In this document: piece after piece, positions 9,574 to 17,517 of the stretch
Layout of the letters: each line of letters begins with the position of its first letter
Numbering within the stretch: the stretch's first letter is position 1
Assembly: GCA_051252515.1 (NCBI GenBank)
Contig: JBPOFS010000002.1
Span: 62,001-126,000, forward strand
Origin: UBA5078 sp051252515
Lineage (GTDB): Bacteria; Pseudomonadota; Gammaproteobacteria; Pseudomonadales; Pseudohongiellaceae
Length of the DNA stretch: 64,000 nucleotides
Direction of reading: 5' to 3'
Program-made: the position numbers and the translations under genes
The notes under the pieces: generated by a model
Told to the model about the DNA's origin: nothing
The model's input: the letters and a program-made list of their open reading frames with translations, nothing else
Databases searched by the model: none

Positions 9574-10830
9574 TTAAGGGCGGTTTATGATCGCCTCATA
9601 CACACCGTCCTTAAACTCTTCGCGAAAACCTTGCCCACCCGAAGGTGACACTTGCGCCATTATCACGGTCACGATGCCTTCAACCGGATCAATAGAGAAA
9701 CGTGTCCCAGCCGAGCCGTCCCACCACACTTCCCCAGGGCTTGCCGTGAAAGGGTAACGCTCCGGCTCTAATGCATAGGCGAAGCCACCGATAGTCCAGC
9801 CCGATGCGGCCATATAACCACCACGTCCAATCGGTAATAAAGCATCAGCAATACTGTTTTCCATCATCAGCGCGACGGTCTCGGGTTTTAACAACCGCTG
9901 CCCAAACAACTCGCCCTTATTGAGATACAGCTGTGAAAACTTCGCAAAATCTAAGGTCGATGAGACTAAACCGACACCGCCTTCGAGTAAGGGAACTTGT
10001 TGCGTGAAGGGAATGTCTTCCATTTCATGAGGGCGTAACTGTCCATCTGCGTCGGGGCGATAAACTGTCGCAAGCCGCTTCTGACGCTCGGGATCGACAT
10101 AGAACACTGTGTCCTGCATCTCCAATGGCGCAAACACTCGCTCAGCAAAGAAGCTATCCAATGTCTGTCCTGACCATACTTCAATCAATCGCCCTAGAAT
10201 CGTCGCGGAGAGACCGTAGCCAAACCGTGTTCCCGGATCAGAGAATAAAGGCACACGCGCAGCATTGCTCACAACTTGCTCTAACGTTAAGGAACGTAAT
10301 CGCACGCCTTGCTCGACGTAGATTGACGAGCTACGACTGCCTAGGCCCGAGGTATGACGCATTAGATCCGCCACTTTAATATCCCCAACACGTGCACGAG
10401 TTTGTGCCATATCGGGAGTGCTAGGGTCACTAAACACTCGCTGACTTGCAAATTCAGGCAGGTATTTTGAGATTGGGTCATCTAGTTGAAAATGCCCCTC
10501 CTCCCACAGAATCATCGCGGCGAGACTGGTCACTGGCCGAGTCATCGAATAGACACGAAACAAGGCGTCATCGGACATTGGGCTGGCGGATTCTAAGTCT
10601 CGCTGCCCTAAAGATTCCAGATAGACTAATTTGCCGTCTTTCAAGACGGCCGCCACTACTCCCGCTATATGCCCTGCATCCACATGGGCTTGCAGGTTTT
10701 GCGTCACTTGCGCCAATCCGTCGCTAGATAGCCCTACCGATTCTGGGTTCGCTGTAGGAAGCTCTTGAGCGATGCTGCCAACACTGGCTAGACACAAAAG
10801 CGCATTTGCTAGAGGGGTAATAAAACGCAT
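9574..10830 (-). CDS. Secreted beta-lactamase-fold serine hydrolase (family VIII esterase-like)
   Basis: Class C beta-lactamase/transpeptidase fold, 418 aa, with a signal peptide (about residues 1-21, ending SIAQ). The nucleophile motif reads S95-M-T-R98 where the family has S-x-x-K, so the general-base lysine is an arginine. The Tyr motif is Y205-G-L, as in family VIII carboxylesterases, not the Y-x-N of true beta-lactamases. An esterase or an altered hydrolase is therefore likelier than antibiotic resistance. It lies tail to tail with the TRAP operon and 27 bp downstream of the YgjP-like gene. Confidence 0.8.
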   Translation of the reverse strand: MRFITPLANALLCLASVGSIAQELPTANPESVGLSSDGLAQVTQNLQAHVDAGHIAGVVAAVLKDGKLVYLESLGQRDLESASPMSDDALFRVYSMTRPVTSLAAMILWEEGHFQLDDPISKYLPEFASQRVFSDPSTPDMAQTRARVGDIKVADLMRHTSGLGSRSSSIYVEQGVRLRSLTLEQVVSNAARVPLFSDPGTRFGYGLSATILGRLIEVWSGQTLDSFFAERVFAPLEMQDTVFYVDPERQKRLATVYRPDADGQLRPHEMEDIPFTQQVPLLEGGVGLVSSTLDFAKFSQLYLNKGELFGQRLLKPETVALMMENSIADALLPIGRGGYMAASGWTIGGFAYALEPERYPFTASPGEVWWDGSAGTRFSIDPVEGIVTVIMAQVSPSGGQGFREEFKDGVYEAIINRP

Positions 10831-10857
10831 GGGATTAATCCTTTTATAATAATGAGG

Positions 10858-11610
10858 CTATAGCCAGAGCCGATGCTCGTGCTTGCGTAACCATCGGACA
10901 TAAGCCCGATACTCTGGGCAAACTGACTCTACTAACGACCAAAACTTCGCTGAATGATTCATGACCAGTAAATGGCTCACTTCATGACAGATCATATAAT
11001 CAATAATGGCATCCGGTGCCAACATGATCAGCCAATTGAACTGAATACGACCGGCTGAAGTGCAATGCCCCCACTTAGTTTTAGTCTTGCGAAACACCAC
11101 CTCTTTCAATTTCGAACCAGCCTTAAGGTGTTCTGCAAGGGCACGAGTCCGACCCGGCAAAATGGCTTTGGCTTGCGCGATCAACCAGCGCTGCACAACC
11201 GCATTGACTGTTTTTTCGTCGGTGCGCTTTGCATAGATGTGAAACTCAGTTTCGGTTGTTTTTACCGCCTCAAGCTTACATTGGAAAATTCGGATATGTA
11301 GAGACTTGCCTTTAAAGAATATTTTGCCACCATCTTGCAACGACAGGCGCTGCGCATTGTGCTGGGCTTTTTCGGCGAGTTTACGTGTGATCCATTGGGT
11401 GTGTTTGCTTACAAACTCTTGGATTTGTGCGTCGGTAACGAAAGCAGGCGCACGCACTTCCACGCACTCATGCTGCACATGGACCACCATCGTCTTACGC
11501 TTGCTGCGCACTATCTGATAGTTCAACGGCACTAAGGAGCGCTCTACTTTTGAGCTTGGCGCCTGAGTGTTCGAGGTGAGTGCGATGAGGCCGTTATTTG
11601 AATGTGTCAT
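10858..11610 (-). CDS. YgjP-like zinc metallopeptidase (DUF45, M48/SprT-like)
   Basis: A 250-aa protein whose C-terminal half carries HEVSH (HExxH zinc motif) followed by NHSAKFW, the DUF45/YgjP signature; the basic N-terminal half is typical of the family. Its in vivo substrate is not known. It probably shares a transcript with the serine hydrolase downstream. cmoA diverges from it with 89 bp between the two starts. Confidence 0.85.
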   Translation of the reverse strand: MTHSNNGLIALTSNTQAPSSKVERSLVPLNYQIVRSKRKTMVVHVQHECVEVRAPAFVTDAQIQEFVSKHTQWITRKLAEKAQHNAQRLSLQDGGKIFFKGKSLHIRIFQCKLEAVKTTETEFHIYAKRTDEKTVNAVVQRWLIAQAKAILPGRTRALAEHLKAGSKLKEVVFRKTKTKWGHCTSAGRIQFNWLIMLAPDAIIDYMICHEVSHLLVMNHSAKFWSLVESVCPEYRAYVRWLRKHEHRLWL

Positions 11611-11699
11611 GAATTAACGCATAATACGCAAAACCTGATCCGTCCGAAACCTTCGCAAACCTTCGTTCACTGCCACATTGATAATTGCCTCCCCATTAT

Positions 11700-12431
11700 A
11701 TGAGCAAAAATAAGCACGACAGTATCTACGCAACAGAGCGCCCTCGAGAAGACTTTGTGTTCGACGAGAAAGTGGCTGCCGTGTTTACCGATATGATCGG
11801 CCGCTCCGTACCAGGTTATGCCACCATCATTTCAATGATTGGCGTACTTGCGAACCGTTATTGCACGAAGGGCTCTAACCTTTATGACCTTGGGTGTTCT
11901 TTAGGAGGTGCCACGCTGGCCATGGCTCATCACATCAGCCATCAAGATTATCAATTGATGGCAGTGGACAACTCAGAAGCGATGATCTCACGCTTGCGCA
12001 GCACTCTGGACAATAGCGATGAGTCCTACCCCATCGTGTTATCACAGGCAGATATAACAAACATTGAAATTCGTGATGCCTCTGTCGTCGTGTTGAACTT
12101 TACCCTGCAGTTTATTGCGCCAGCACAACGCGAAGCACTCATGAGAAAGATTTACTCTGGGATGCGAAAAGGGGGAATTCTGATTCTTTCTGAAAAGATA
12201 AGGCTTGCCGACGAAGATCTCAATACCCTACTGATCGATATGTATCACCAATTTAAAGAAGCACAAGGGTATTCCAAACTGGAGATAAGCCAAAAACGCT
12301 CAGCACTGGAGAACGTACTTATCCCCGAAACCTTAGCTGAACATAAAACACGATTACTCAACGCAGGCTTTCATAGCGTTGACTCTTGGTTTCAGTGTTT
12401 TAACTTCGCCTCCATGATCGCTTTCAAATAA
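11700..12431 (+). CDS. cmoA: Carboxy-SAM synthase CmoA
   Basis: Converts SAM and prephenate to carboxy-S-adenosylmethionine, the carboxymethyl donor for cmo5U34 in tRNA. Conserved segments are DSIYA at the N-terminus, YDLGCSLGGAT (SAM site), NFTLQFI and SEKI. ATG 11700 is preferred over TTG 11685 because family members begin a few residues before DSIY; the product is 243 aa. cmoB follows after 8 bp, and the pair acts in sequence. Confidence 0.95.
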   Translation: MSKNKHDSIYATERPREDFVFDEKVAAVFTDMIGRSVPGYATIISMIGVLANRYCTKGSNLYDLGCSLGGATLAMAHHISHQDYQLMAVDNSEAMISRLRSTLDNSDESYPIVLSQADITNIEIRDASVVVLNFTLQFIAPAQREALMRKIYSGMRKGGILILSEKIRLADEDLNTLLIDMYHQFKEAQGYSKLEISQKRSALENVLIPETLAEHKTRLLNAGFHSVDSWFQCFNFASMIAFK

Positions 12432-12439
12432 AGAGTTCT

Positions 12440-13411
12440 ATGCCTTACTCCAATCTTTCTACGTTAATAGCTGGTACCGCACTCGAGCCCCTCAAACAGT
12501 TTTGTAGCCAGTCTTGGTTTGATAGCCGCAATAATGGGGACTACCCCAAATGGCGTAACGCCCTAGACACACTGCCGGCCATTTCCACTGAGCACATTGA
12601 TCTAAGCAAATCCGTCAGCATTGGGACTGGCAGCGATTGCAATGAGGAAACCCAGCAACAGCTGCGTGAAGCTTTGCAGGTGTTGATCCCTTGGCGTAAA
12701 GGGCCATTCTCTTTATTTGGCGTGGATATCGATACCGAGTGGCGCTCGGACTGGAAATGGGACCGTGTTCTGCCACATATCAGCCCTCTTGCAGGGCGCA
12801 CGATTCTCGATGTCGGTTGCGGCAATGGCTACCATTGCTTCCGCATGGCGGGCGAAGGGGCGAAGCTTGCGTTAGGGGTAGACTCTCAGCTTGCCTATTC
12901 TATGCAGTTTCAGGCCGTCAAACGCTACGTCCCACAAGCCCCGGTTTTTGTCTTACCAACGACTTTCGAACAAGCACTGTCATTACTAGGGGATGAGCCG
13001 GCGGCCTTCGATTCTGTCTTCTCAATGGGGGTGCTTTATCATCGCCGCTCCCCCATAGATCACTTGCTACAATTAAAGAGCTGTTTGAGGCCTGGTGGCG
13101 AACTGGTACTAGAGACATTAGTCGTGGACGGCGAGCGGGGATACTCACTCACGCCAGATGATCGCTATAGCCGTATGCGCAATGTTTGGTTTATCCCTTC
13201 TTGCGCAACAATCCTCAGCTGGCTCACTCGTTGTGGTTTTAAAGATTGCAAGGTGATTGATACTGGCTTTACCAGCCTAGACGAGCAAAGAACTACGGAC
13301 TGGATGCGCTTTGAGTCGCTAGTGGACAGCCTCGATCCTGATGACCATAGCTTAACCGTAGAAGGGCTACCCGCCCCTAAACGTGCCGTATTCGTTGCCA
13401 CCAAAGTCTAA
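12440..13411 (+). CDS. cmoB: tRNA U34 carboxymethyltransferase CmoB
   Basis: Transfers the carboxymethyl group from carboxy-SAM to 5-hydroxyuridine at the wobble position of several tRNAs, widening decoding. The 323-aa length is normal. Family segments RKGPF near residue 90, DVGCGNGYHCFRM (cofactor site), FSMGVLYHRRSPIDHL and a C-terminal RAVFVA are clear. It forms an operon with cmoA. A hairpin at 13432-13453 follows. Confidence 0.95.
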   Translation: MPYSNLSTLIAGTALEPLKQFCSQSWFDSRNNGDYPKWRNALDTLPAISTEHIDLSKSVSIGTGSDCNEETQQQLREALQVLIPWRKGPFSLFGVDIDTEWRSDWKWDRVLPHISPLAGRTILDVGCGNGYHCFRMAGEGAKLALGVDSQLAYSMQFQAVKRYVPQAPVFVLPTTFEQALSLLGDEPAAFDSVFSMGVLYHRRSPIDHLLQLKSCLRPGGELVLETLVVDGERGYSLTPDDRYSRMRNVWFIPSCATILSWLTRCGFKDCKVIDTGFTSLDEQRTTDWMRFESLVDSLDPDDHSLTVEGLPAPKRAVFVATKV

Positions 13412-13431
13412 GGGGTCTCCTCTAGCGATAT

Positions 13432-13453
13432 GGCACCTTACGCCAAAGGTGCC
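13432..13453 (+). terminator. Hairpin downstream of cmoB
   Basis: Perfect 8-bp arms GGCACCTT and AAGGTGCC enclose a 6-nt loop, 20 bp after the cmoB stop. The following TTGGCTAGCTTT is only weakly T-rich, so it is either a modest terminator or a REP-like element. Confidence 0.5.
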
Positions 13454-13569
13454 TTGGCTAGCTTTAAACAACCAGTGGAATAAGCAGTTTACAATATCGC
13501 CTATCTCACCATCAAAACGATTAGTCGTGTTCTCGACTCCCCTTTCTGGCTTTCCAGAACCCCAAAATT

Positions 13570-13588
13570 AGTGACAATGTCACTTTTT
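13570..13588 (+). terminator. Short hairpin with T-run in the cmoB-transposase gap
   Basis: AGTGAC, a 3-nt loop and GTCACT are followed by five T residues. It reads as a second, compact rho-independent terminator on the plus strand. Confidence 0.45.
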
Positions 13589-13732
13589 AGCCCCTCTTTC
13601 CTAAAGCGCTTATGCTTTTTTGTTGACGAGCCCGTCTAATTCAGTTATCACTATATTACCGATTTTAGGGTCATCTCTAACTCGATACCAGTTGCATAAT
13701 AAATATTAAAAACACAACCCGGGAATTTACCA

Positions 13733-14701
13733 ATGGCCAGACCATTACGAATAGAATACCCAGACGCGTATTATCACGTCTCGAATGTAGGTGTAGATAA
13801 ACAGAAGATCTTTCCCTCGCAGAAATACTACGAAGCATTTATAGCAGGCTTAGAAGAGACTTGTTTTCGACTGAACGTCGAAGTGCATTCCTACTGCCTC
13901 CTCAAAGACCAATACCATCTCTTGATCAAAACCCCAGAGGCGAACCTTAGCCGCTTCATGCGCCAGGTTGACGGTCTTTATACTCAGCATTACCAACGCA
14001 TCAAGAAATCTGAAGGCTCTCTGTTCAAAGGGCGCTATAAGGCCGTCCTAGTCCAGGCAGACAAATATCTCCTGCCTCTATCTCGGTTCATCCATCTTGG
14101 CGTTCGCAAGGCAGATCTGGAAACTTACCAATGGTCTAGCTACCCTGCCTACATCAATAAAGCAAAGGCACCGGCTTGGTTAACTCGAGACGAGGTTTTT
14201 GAGCAGATTGGCGGGACTGGTGCAAAACGCACCGCTGCCTTGAAACAATATTTAGCCGAAGGCGTGGACGAAGAGTTAGCGCATTTCTACGGCAAAAAGA
14301 ATCTGTCATCCATTATGGGCGACGATAAGTTTAAGAAGTCGGCTAAGAGCAAACGCAATGCGTCTAAAGCTCGAGGTGTGTCACGCGGGGCTCATGCGAA
14401 ATGGCGCCCTTCTTGTAAAGACATCATCAGCGCCGTGGCCAAACAGTTTAAGGTAAGCGAGGAAAGCATCTATACAGCAGCACGCGGCCCGGGTTCCAAG
14501 AATGTCCCGCGCTGGGTAGCCATGTATTTATGCCAAGAGCTTTCGGCCGTGACCTTACAGGCCATCGCCAAGCTGTTCAAACTCAAGCGCTACGGCACAG
14601 TGTCGACTACTGTCGGCAAGCTTAAGAAAGAGTTCACAGAAGACGCGAAGCTGCTCAATACCACTAACCGCTTGATGAAAGCGCTTAGCAAAGAAAAGTA
14701 A
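13733..14701 (+). CDS. REP-type (Y1/HUH) transposase relative, catalytically degenerate, with DnaA-like C-terminus
   Basis: The 322-aa protein begins MARPLRIEYP and aligns by eye with REP-associated tyrosine transposases, which normally nick single-stranded hairpin DNA. The HUH motif (usually N-H-Y-H) reads D59-Q60-Y61-H62, losing the first metal-binding His. The usual RYIHLNPVRA motif reads RFIHLGVRKA, with Phe119 in place of the nucleophilic Tyr and the Asn-Pro lost. A Lys-rich linker (about 198-215) leads to a helical region (about 226-300) resembling the DnaA C-terminal helix-turn-helix found in one RAYT subgroup. The frame is intact, so a DNA-binding, non-nicking role is plausible but unproven. 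No flanking element ends are visible. Confidence 0.75.
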   Translation: MARPLRIEYPDAYYHVSNVGVDKQKIFPSQKYYEAFIAGLEETCFRLNVEVHSYCLLKDQYHLLIKTPEANLSRFMRQVDGLYTQHYQRIKKSEGSLFKGRYKAVLVQADKYLLPLSRFIHLGVRKADLETYQWSSYPAYINKAKAPAWLTRDEVFEQIGGTGAKRTAALKQYLAEGVDEELAHFYGKKNLSSIMGDDKFKKSAKSKRNASKARGVSRGAHAKWRPSCKDIISAVAKQFKVSEESIYTAARGPGSKNVPRWVAMYLCQELSAVTLQAIAKLFKLKRYGTVSTTVGKLKKEFTEDAKLLNTTNRLMKALSKEK

Positions 14702-14723
14702 AAGCGCTTTTTTCCAAAGCACA

Positions 14724-14763
14724 AAAACGCCGCCCCTAAGTTTTCACTTAAGGGCGGCGTTTT
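14724..14763. terminator. Bidirectional terminator between transposase gene and rpmG
   Basis: A 17-bp inverted repeat (AAAACGCCGCCCCTAAG and its complement) with one mismatch and a 6-nt loop. A-runs and T-runs flank both sides, so it can end transcripts of both convergent genes. Confidence 0.85.
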
Positions 14764-14816
14764 GCATTATCTAATCAGGCAGATCGAGGCAAGCGTGGAC
14801 CTAAAGGCCCAACAAA

Positions 14817-14972
14817 TTACTTAATCTTAGCTTCTTTATAGATGACGTGCTTACGAACAACAGGATCAAATTTCTTGATCTCCATTTTGTCAGGCATCGT
14901 TCGCTTGTTCTTATCAGTCGTGTAGAAATGTCCAGTTGCTGCTGAAGACACTAATTTAATTTTATCGCGCAT
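14817..14972 (-). CDS. rpmG: 50S ribosomal protein L33
   Basis: A 51-aa basic protein beginning MRDKIKLVSSA and ending KEAKIK, found by translating the minus strand directly. It contains TGHFYTT and KFDPVVRKHV, standard L33 segments. There are no CxxC pairs, so it is the zinc-independent (C-minus) form. It follows rpmB by 32 bp, the usual rpmBG operon. The bidirectional terminator at 14724-14763 lies downstream. Confidence 0.95.
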   Translation of the reverse strand: MRDKIKLVSSAATGHFYTTDKNKRTMPDKMEIKKFDPVVRKHVIYKEAKIK

Positions 14973-15004
14973 TGCTGCTCACCACCTGAATCAGGATTTA
15001 AATA

Positions 15005-15241
15005 TTAAACTTTACCGCCATTGGCGCGGATATCAGACAATACGGCATCGATGCCGTTCTTATCAATAATACGCATACCTTTTGTAGAAACTTTAAGTTT
15101 CACAAAACGATTCTCAGATTCCACCCAAAAACGATGTGTATGGATGTTCGGTGAAAAACGACGTCTGGTTCTGTTGTTTGCGTGAGAAACATTATTGCCT
15201 GTAATCGGTTTTTTACCGGTTACGATACATACGTTAGCCAT
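15005..15241 (-). CDS. rpmB: 50S ribosomal protein L28
   Basis: A 78-aa ribosomal protein with the L28 opening VCIVTGKKP and the NNVSHANNRTRRRF and STKGMRIIDKNGID segments. It is first in the rpmB-rpmG operon, with AAGG just before the ATG. A good promoter at 15341-15369 and a leader hairpin at 15262-15293 lie upstream. Confidence 0.96.
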   Translation of the reverse strand: MANVCIVTGKKPITGNNVSHANNRTRRRFSPNIHTHRFWVESENRFVKLKVSTKGMRIIDKNGIDAVLSDIRANGGKV

Positions 15242-15261
15242 TGCCTTGCCTCGTTACAGAG

Positions 15262-15293
15262 CCCGAATTATCTGGTGAAAGACCACATTCGGG
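15262..15293 (-). promoter_or_regulatory. Hairpin in the rpmB leader
   Basis: Seven-bp arms CCCGAAT and ATTCGGG enclose an inner TGGT/ACCA stem with a 5-nt loop. It sits between the predicted start of transcription (about 15334) and the rpmB ribosome-binding site. No T-run follows on the minus strand, so a leader structure is likelier than a terminator. Confidence 0.5.
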
Positions 15294-15340
15294 ACTTCTA
15301 CCTGACTTTTGCTTCTGTCTTGCCAAAAAAAGAGCTGCGT

Positions 15341-15369
15341 TTTATACCAAAACGCTGTGCTAATAGCAA
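15341..15369 (-). promoter_or_regulatory. Sigma-70 promoter of rpmB-rpmG
   Basis: On the minus strand, TTGCTA (15369-15364) and TATAAA (15346-15341) are spaced by exactly 17 bp, with an extended -10 TGG just before TATAAA. The predicted 5' leader of about 90 nt contains the hairpin at 15262-15293. Confidence 0.6.
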
Positions 15370-15426
15370 CAAAAAAGCTTACTTTGCTAAATTGTCTACT
15401 TCGCAGCCCTGGGTCATAGCCGCGCA

Positions 15427-16101
15427 TCATAACAGACCTCTCTCTGCGAAACTCACTGCTTCGTTGCGCCCGACGACGACATGATCAAGAACCCGGACAT
15501 CAATTGTATTGAGCGCCGAGGTTAAGCGAGCCGTAATGGCTATATCTGCCTGGCTCGGCTCGGCGACTCCCGAAGGGTGATTGTGCGCGAAAATAACGGC
15601 TGCAGCGTTATTATGTAAACACCGTTTAACGACTTCTCGAGGATACACAGCCGCCCCGTCTATCGTCCCCGTGAACAACTCCTCTAGCTTGACGACACGG
15701 TGCTGATTGTCCAGATACAGGCAAGCGAACACTTCATGCTCGTAATGGCGCAGCCGTGCCCGCAGGTACTGCCTTGTAAGCTCAGAACTCGTCAACGCGT
15801 CCCTTTCCTCAAGTTGCTCATGCAAATGCCGCTTAGATAGCTCTAACATCGCCTGAAGCTGGATAAACGCCACCAGACCCAAGCCATCGCTGCGGCAAAA
15901 CTCCTCTTTGTTGGCGAGAAAGATCTGTGTCAAAGAGCCGTATTGGTTTAGTAGTGCTCGCGCAATATCAATGGCGCTGCGCCCTCGACCGCCGGAGCGA
16001 ACGACTAGAGCGAGAAGCTCCGCGTCTGAAAGCTGCACCGCGCCTAATTTAATTAGTTTCTCGCGGGGACGCTCAGTTTTTGGCCAATCCTTGATGCTCA
16101 T
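15427..16101 (-). CDS. radC: RadC family JAB/MPN-domain protein
   Basis: A 224-aa member of the RadC (YicR) family, whose cellular role is unsettled despite its name. The N-terminal helix-hairpin-helix-like region begins WPKTERPREKL. The C-terminal JAB1/MPN metal motif reads HNHPSG followed by EPSQAD, complete. It neighbours rpmB and coaBC, as in many gammaproteobacteria. It reads away from coaBC; the divergent gap is 147 bp. Confidence 0.93.
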   Translation of the reverse strand: MSIKDWPKTERPREKLIKLGAVQLSDAELLALVVRSGGRGRSAIDIARALLNQYGSLTQIFLANKEEFCRSDGLGLVAFIQLQAMLELSKRHLHEQLEERDALTSSELTRQYLRARLRHYEHEVFACLYLDNQHRVVKLEELFTGTIDGAAVYPREVVKRCLHNNAAAVIFAHNHPSGVAEPSQADIAITARLTSALNTIDVRVLDHVVVGRNEAVSFAERGLL

Positions 16102-16248
16102 GTCGCCTCCTTGGCTCTTTGGCTATAGCATTGATAGTAGCAAAGCTTTGGCAAAGCAGCTTATGCGCACAAATTGAATAGCCGCAGGCTTGCTGCTAGT
16201 CTTTGCCACCTACTTACTAGCCGACGCTTACAGCGTCCCAGGCCCACA

Positions 16249-17451
16249 ATGAATAGCCTTAGCAATCGACGTGTCCTTCTTGGCATTACTGGCGGGATCG
16301 CCGCCTATAAAAGCGCAGAGCTCACTCGCCTGCTGAGCAAGGCTGGGGCCGAAGTGCGGGTAGTCATGACCAATGCCGCCACCGAATTTATTACCCCCCT
16401 TACCTTACAAGCGCTTTCTGGTAACCGCGTGCATACCACTTTGCTCGATACCGAAGCAGAAGCGGGCATGGGGCATATAGAGCTGGCGCGCTGGCCCGAT
16501 CTAGTGCTGATCGCGCCGACTAGTGCCAATTTCATAGCGAAAATGGCTGAAGGGAAAGCAGACGATATTCTCAGCACTCTTCTGCTCGCCACTAAAGCTC
16601 CCATTGCCATTGCTCCCGCCATGAATCAGGCCATGTGGTCGAACGAGGCAACCCAACAGAATCTAAAAACCCTACAAGAGCGCGGTATCACAGTCTTTGG
16701 GCCGGCCTCAGGAGAGCAAGCCTGCGGCGATGTCGGGCTTGGGAGAATGCTCGAACCCGAGCAACTCCTAAAGCTTAGCGCAGGCTTATTTGATGAAAGC
16801 TTACTCTCCGGGCTACGCATCACCATTACTGCAGGGCCGACACAGGAAGCCATAGACCCTGTGCGTTTTCTCAGCAATCGCAGCTCCGGGAAAATGGCCT
16901 ATGCACTTGCCACTGAGGCAGCACTAGCGGGAGCACAAGTAACACTGATCAGCGGACCTGTGGCATTAACGACCCCAGACAGAGTGCGCCGTGTGGACGT
17001 CATTAGCGCCAAAGAAATGTTAGAGGCCAGCCTGACAAGCGCGCAGCAATGCGATATTTTTATCGGGGTTGCCGCTGTCGCTGACTATCGACCAGCGCAA
17101 CTTTCAGAGCAGAAAATAAAAAAATCCAGCGATACGATGCAGCTAGAGTTAGTGAAGAATCCTGACATTATTAGCACCATTGCAGCTCTCGAAAAGCGTC
17201 CGTTTACAGTGGGCTTTGCGGCTGAAACAATCGACGTTGAGCGTCACGGAGCTGAGAAACTGACGCGCAAAAAGCTAGATTTACTGTTTGCGAACGATGC
17301 CAATGCCACATTAGGTAGCGACAGTATCAGTGCAACGGCCCTTTGGCCCAAAGGCACTCAAGCGCTTGGCCCCGCCTCAAAACGCCGAGTCGCGCTGCAA
17401 ATGTTAGAGCTCATTCACGCACAACACGCGAAGACTATTGACGCCAAATAA
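16249..17451 (+). CDS. coaBC: Bifunctional phosphopantothenoylcysteine decarboxylase/synthetase CoaBC
   Basis: Makes 4'-phosphopantothenoylcysteine and decarboxylates it to phosphopantetheine in coenzyme A synthesis. The FMN-dependent CoaC half (residues 1-190) has GITGGIAAYKS and APAMNQAMW (family PxMNxxMW). The CoaB half has ITAGPTQEAIDPVRFLSNRSSGKMA-type residues and a KKS/K289-like lysine region. ATG 16249 gives 400 aa; the frame is open from 16174 but that extension is not family-like. Confidence 0.95.
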   Translation: MNSLSNRRVLLGITGGIAAYKSAELTRLLSKAGAEVRVVMTNAATEFITPLTLQALSGNRVHTTLLDTEAEAGMGHIELARWPDLVLIAPTSANFIAKMAEGKADDILSTLLLATKAPIAIAPAMNQAMWSNEATQQNLKTLQERGITVFGPASGEQACGDVGLGRMLEPEQLLKLSAGLFDESLLSGLRITITAGPTQEAIDPVRFLSNRSSGKMAYALATEAALAGAQVTLISGPVALTTPDRVRRVDVISAKEMLEASLTSAQQCDIFIGVAAVADYRPAQLSEQKIKKSSDTMQLELVKNPDIISTIAALEKRPFTVGFAAETIDVERHGAEKLTRKKLDLLFANDANATLGSDSISATALWPKGTQALGPASKRRVALQMLELIHAQHAKTIDAK

Positions 17452-17517
17452 ATATTGGCCAAAACAAAGGGGGTATTGGATACTCCCTGTGCAAAACCAC
17501 AAGAAAGTGACCGGTAC

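Larger units (their letters stand above)
13412..13732. other. Intergenic region between cmoB and the REP-type transposase
   Basis: About 320 bp without a supportable gene; short frames here lack ribosome-binding sites or family resemblance. It holds two small hairpins, listed separately at 13432-13453 and 13570-13588, and an AT-rich tract from about 13610 to 13720 that may hold the promoter of the next gene. I see no terminal inverted repeats or target-site duplication that would mark an insertion. Confidence 0.6.
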
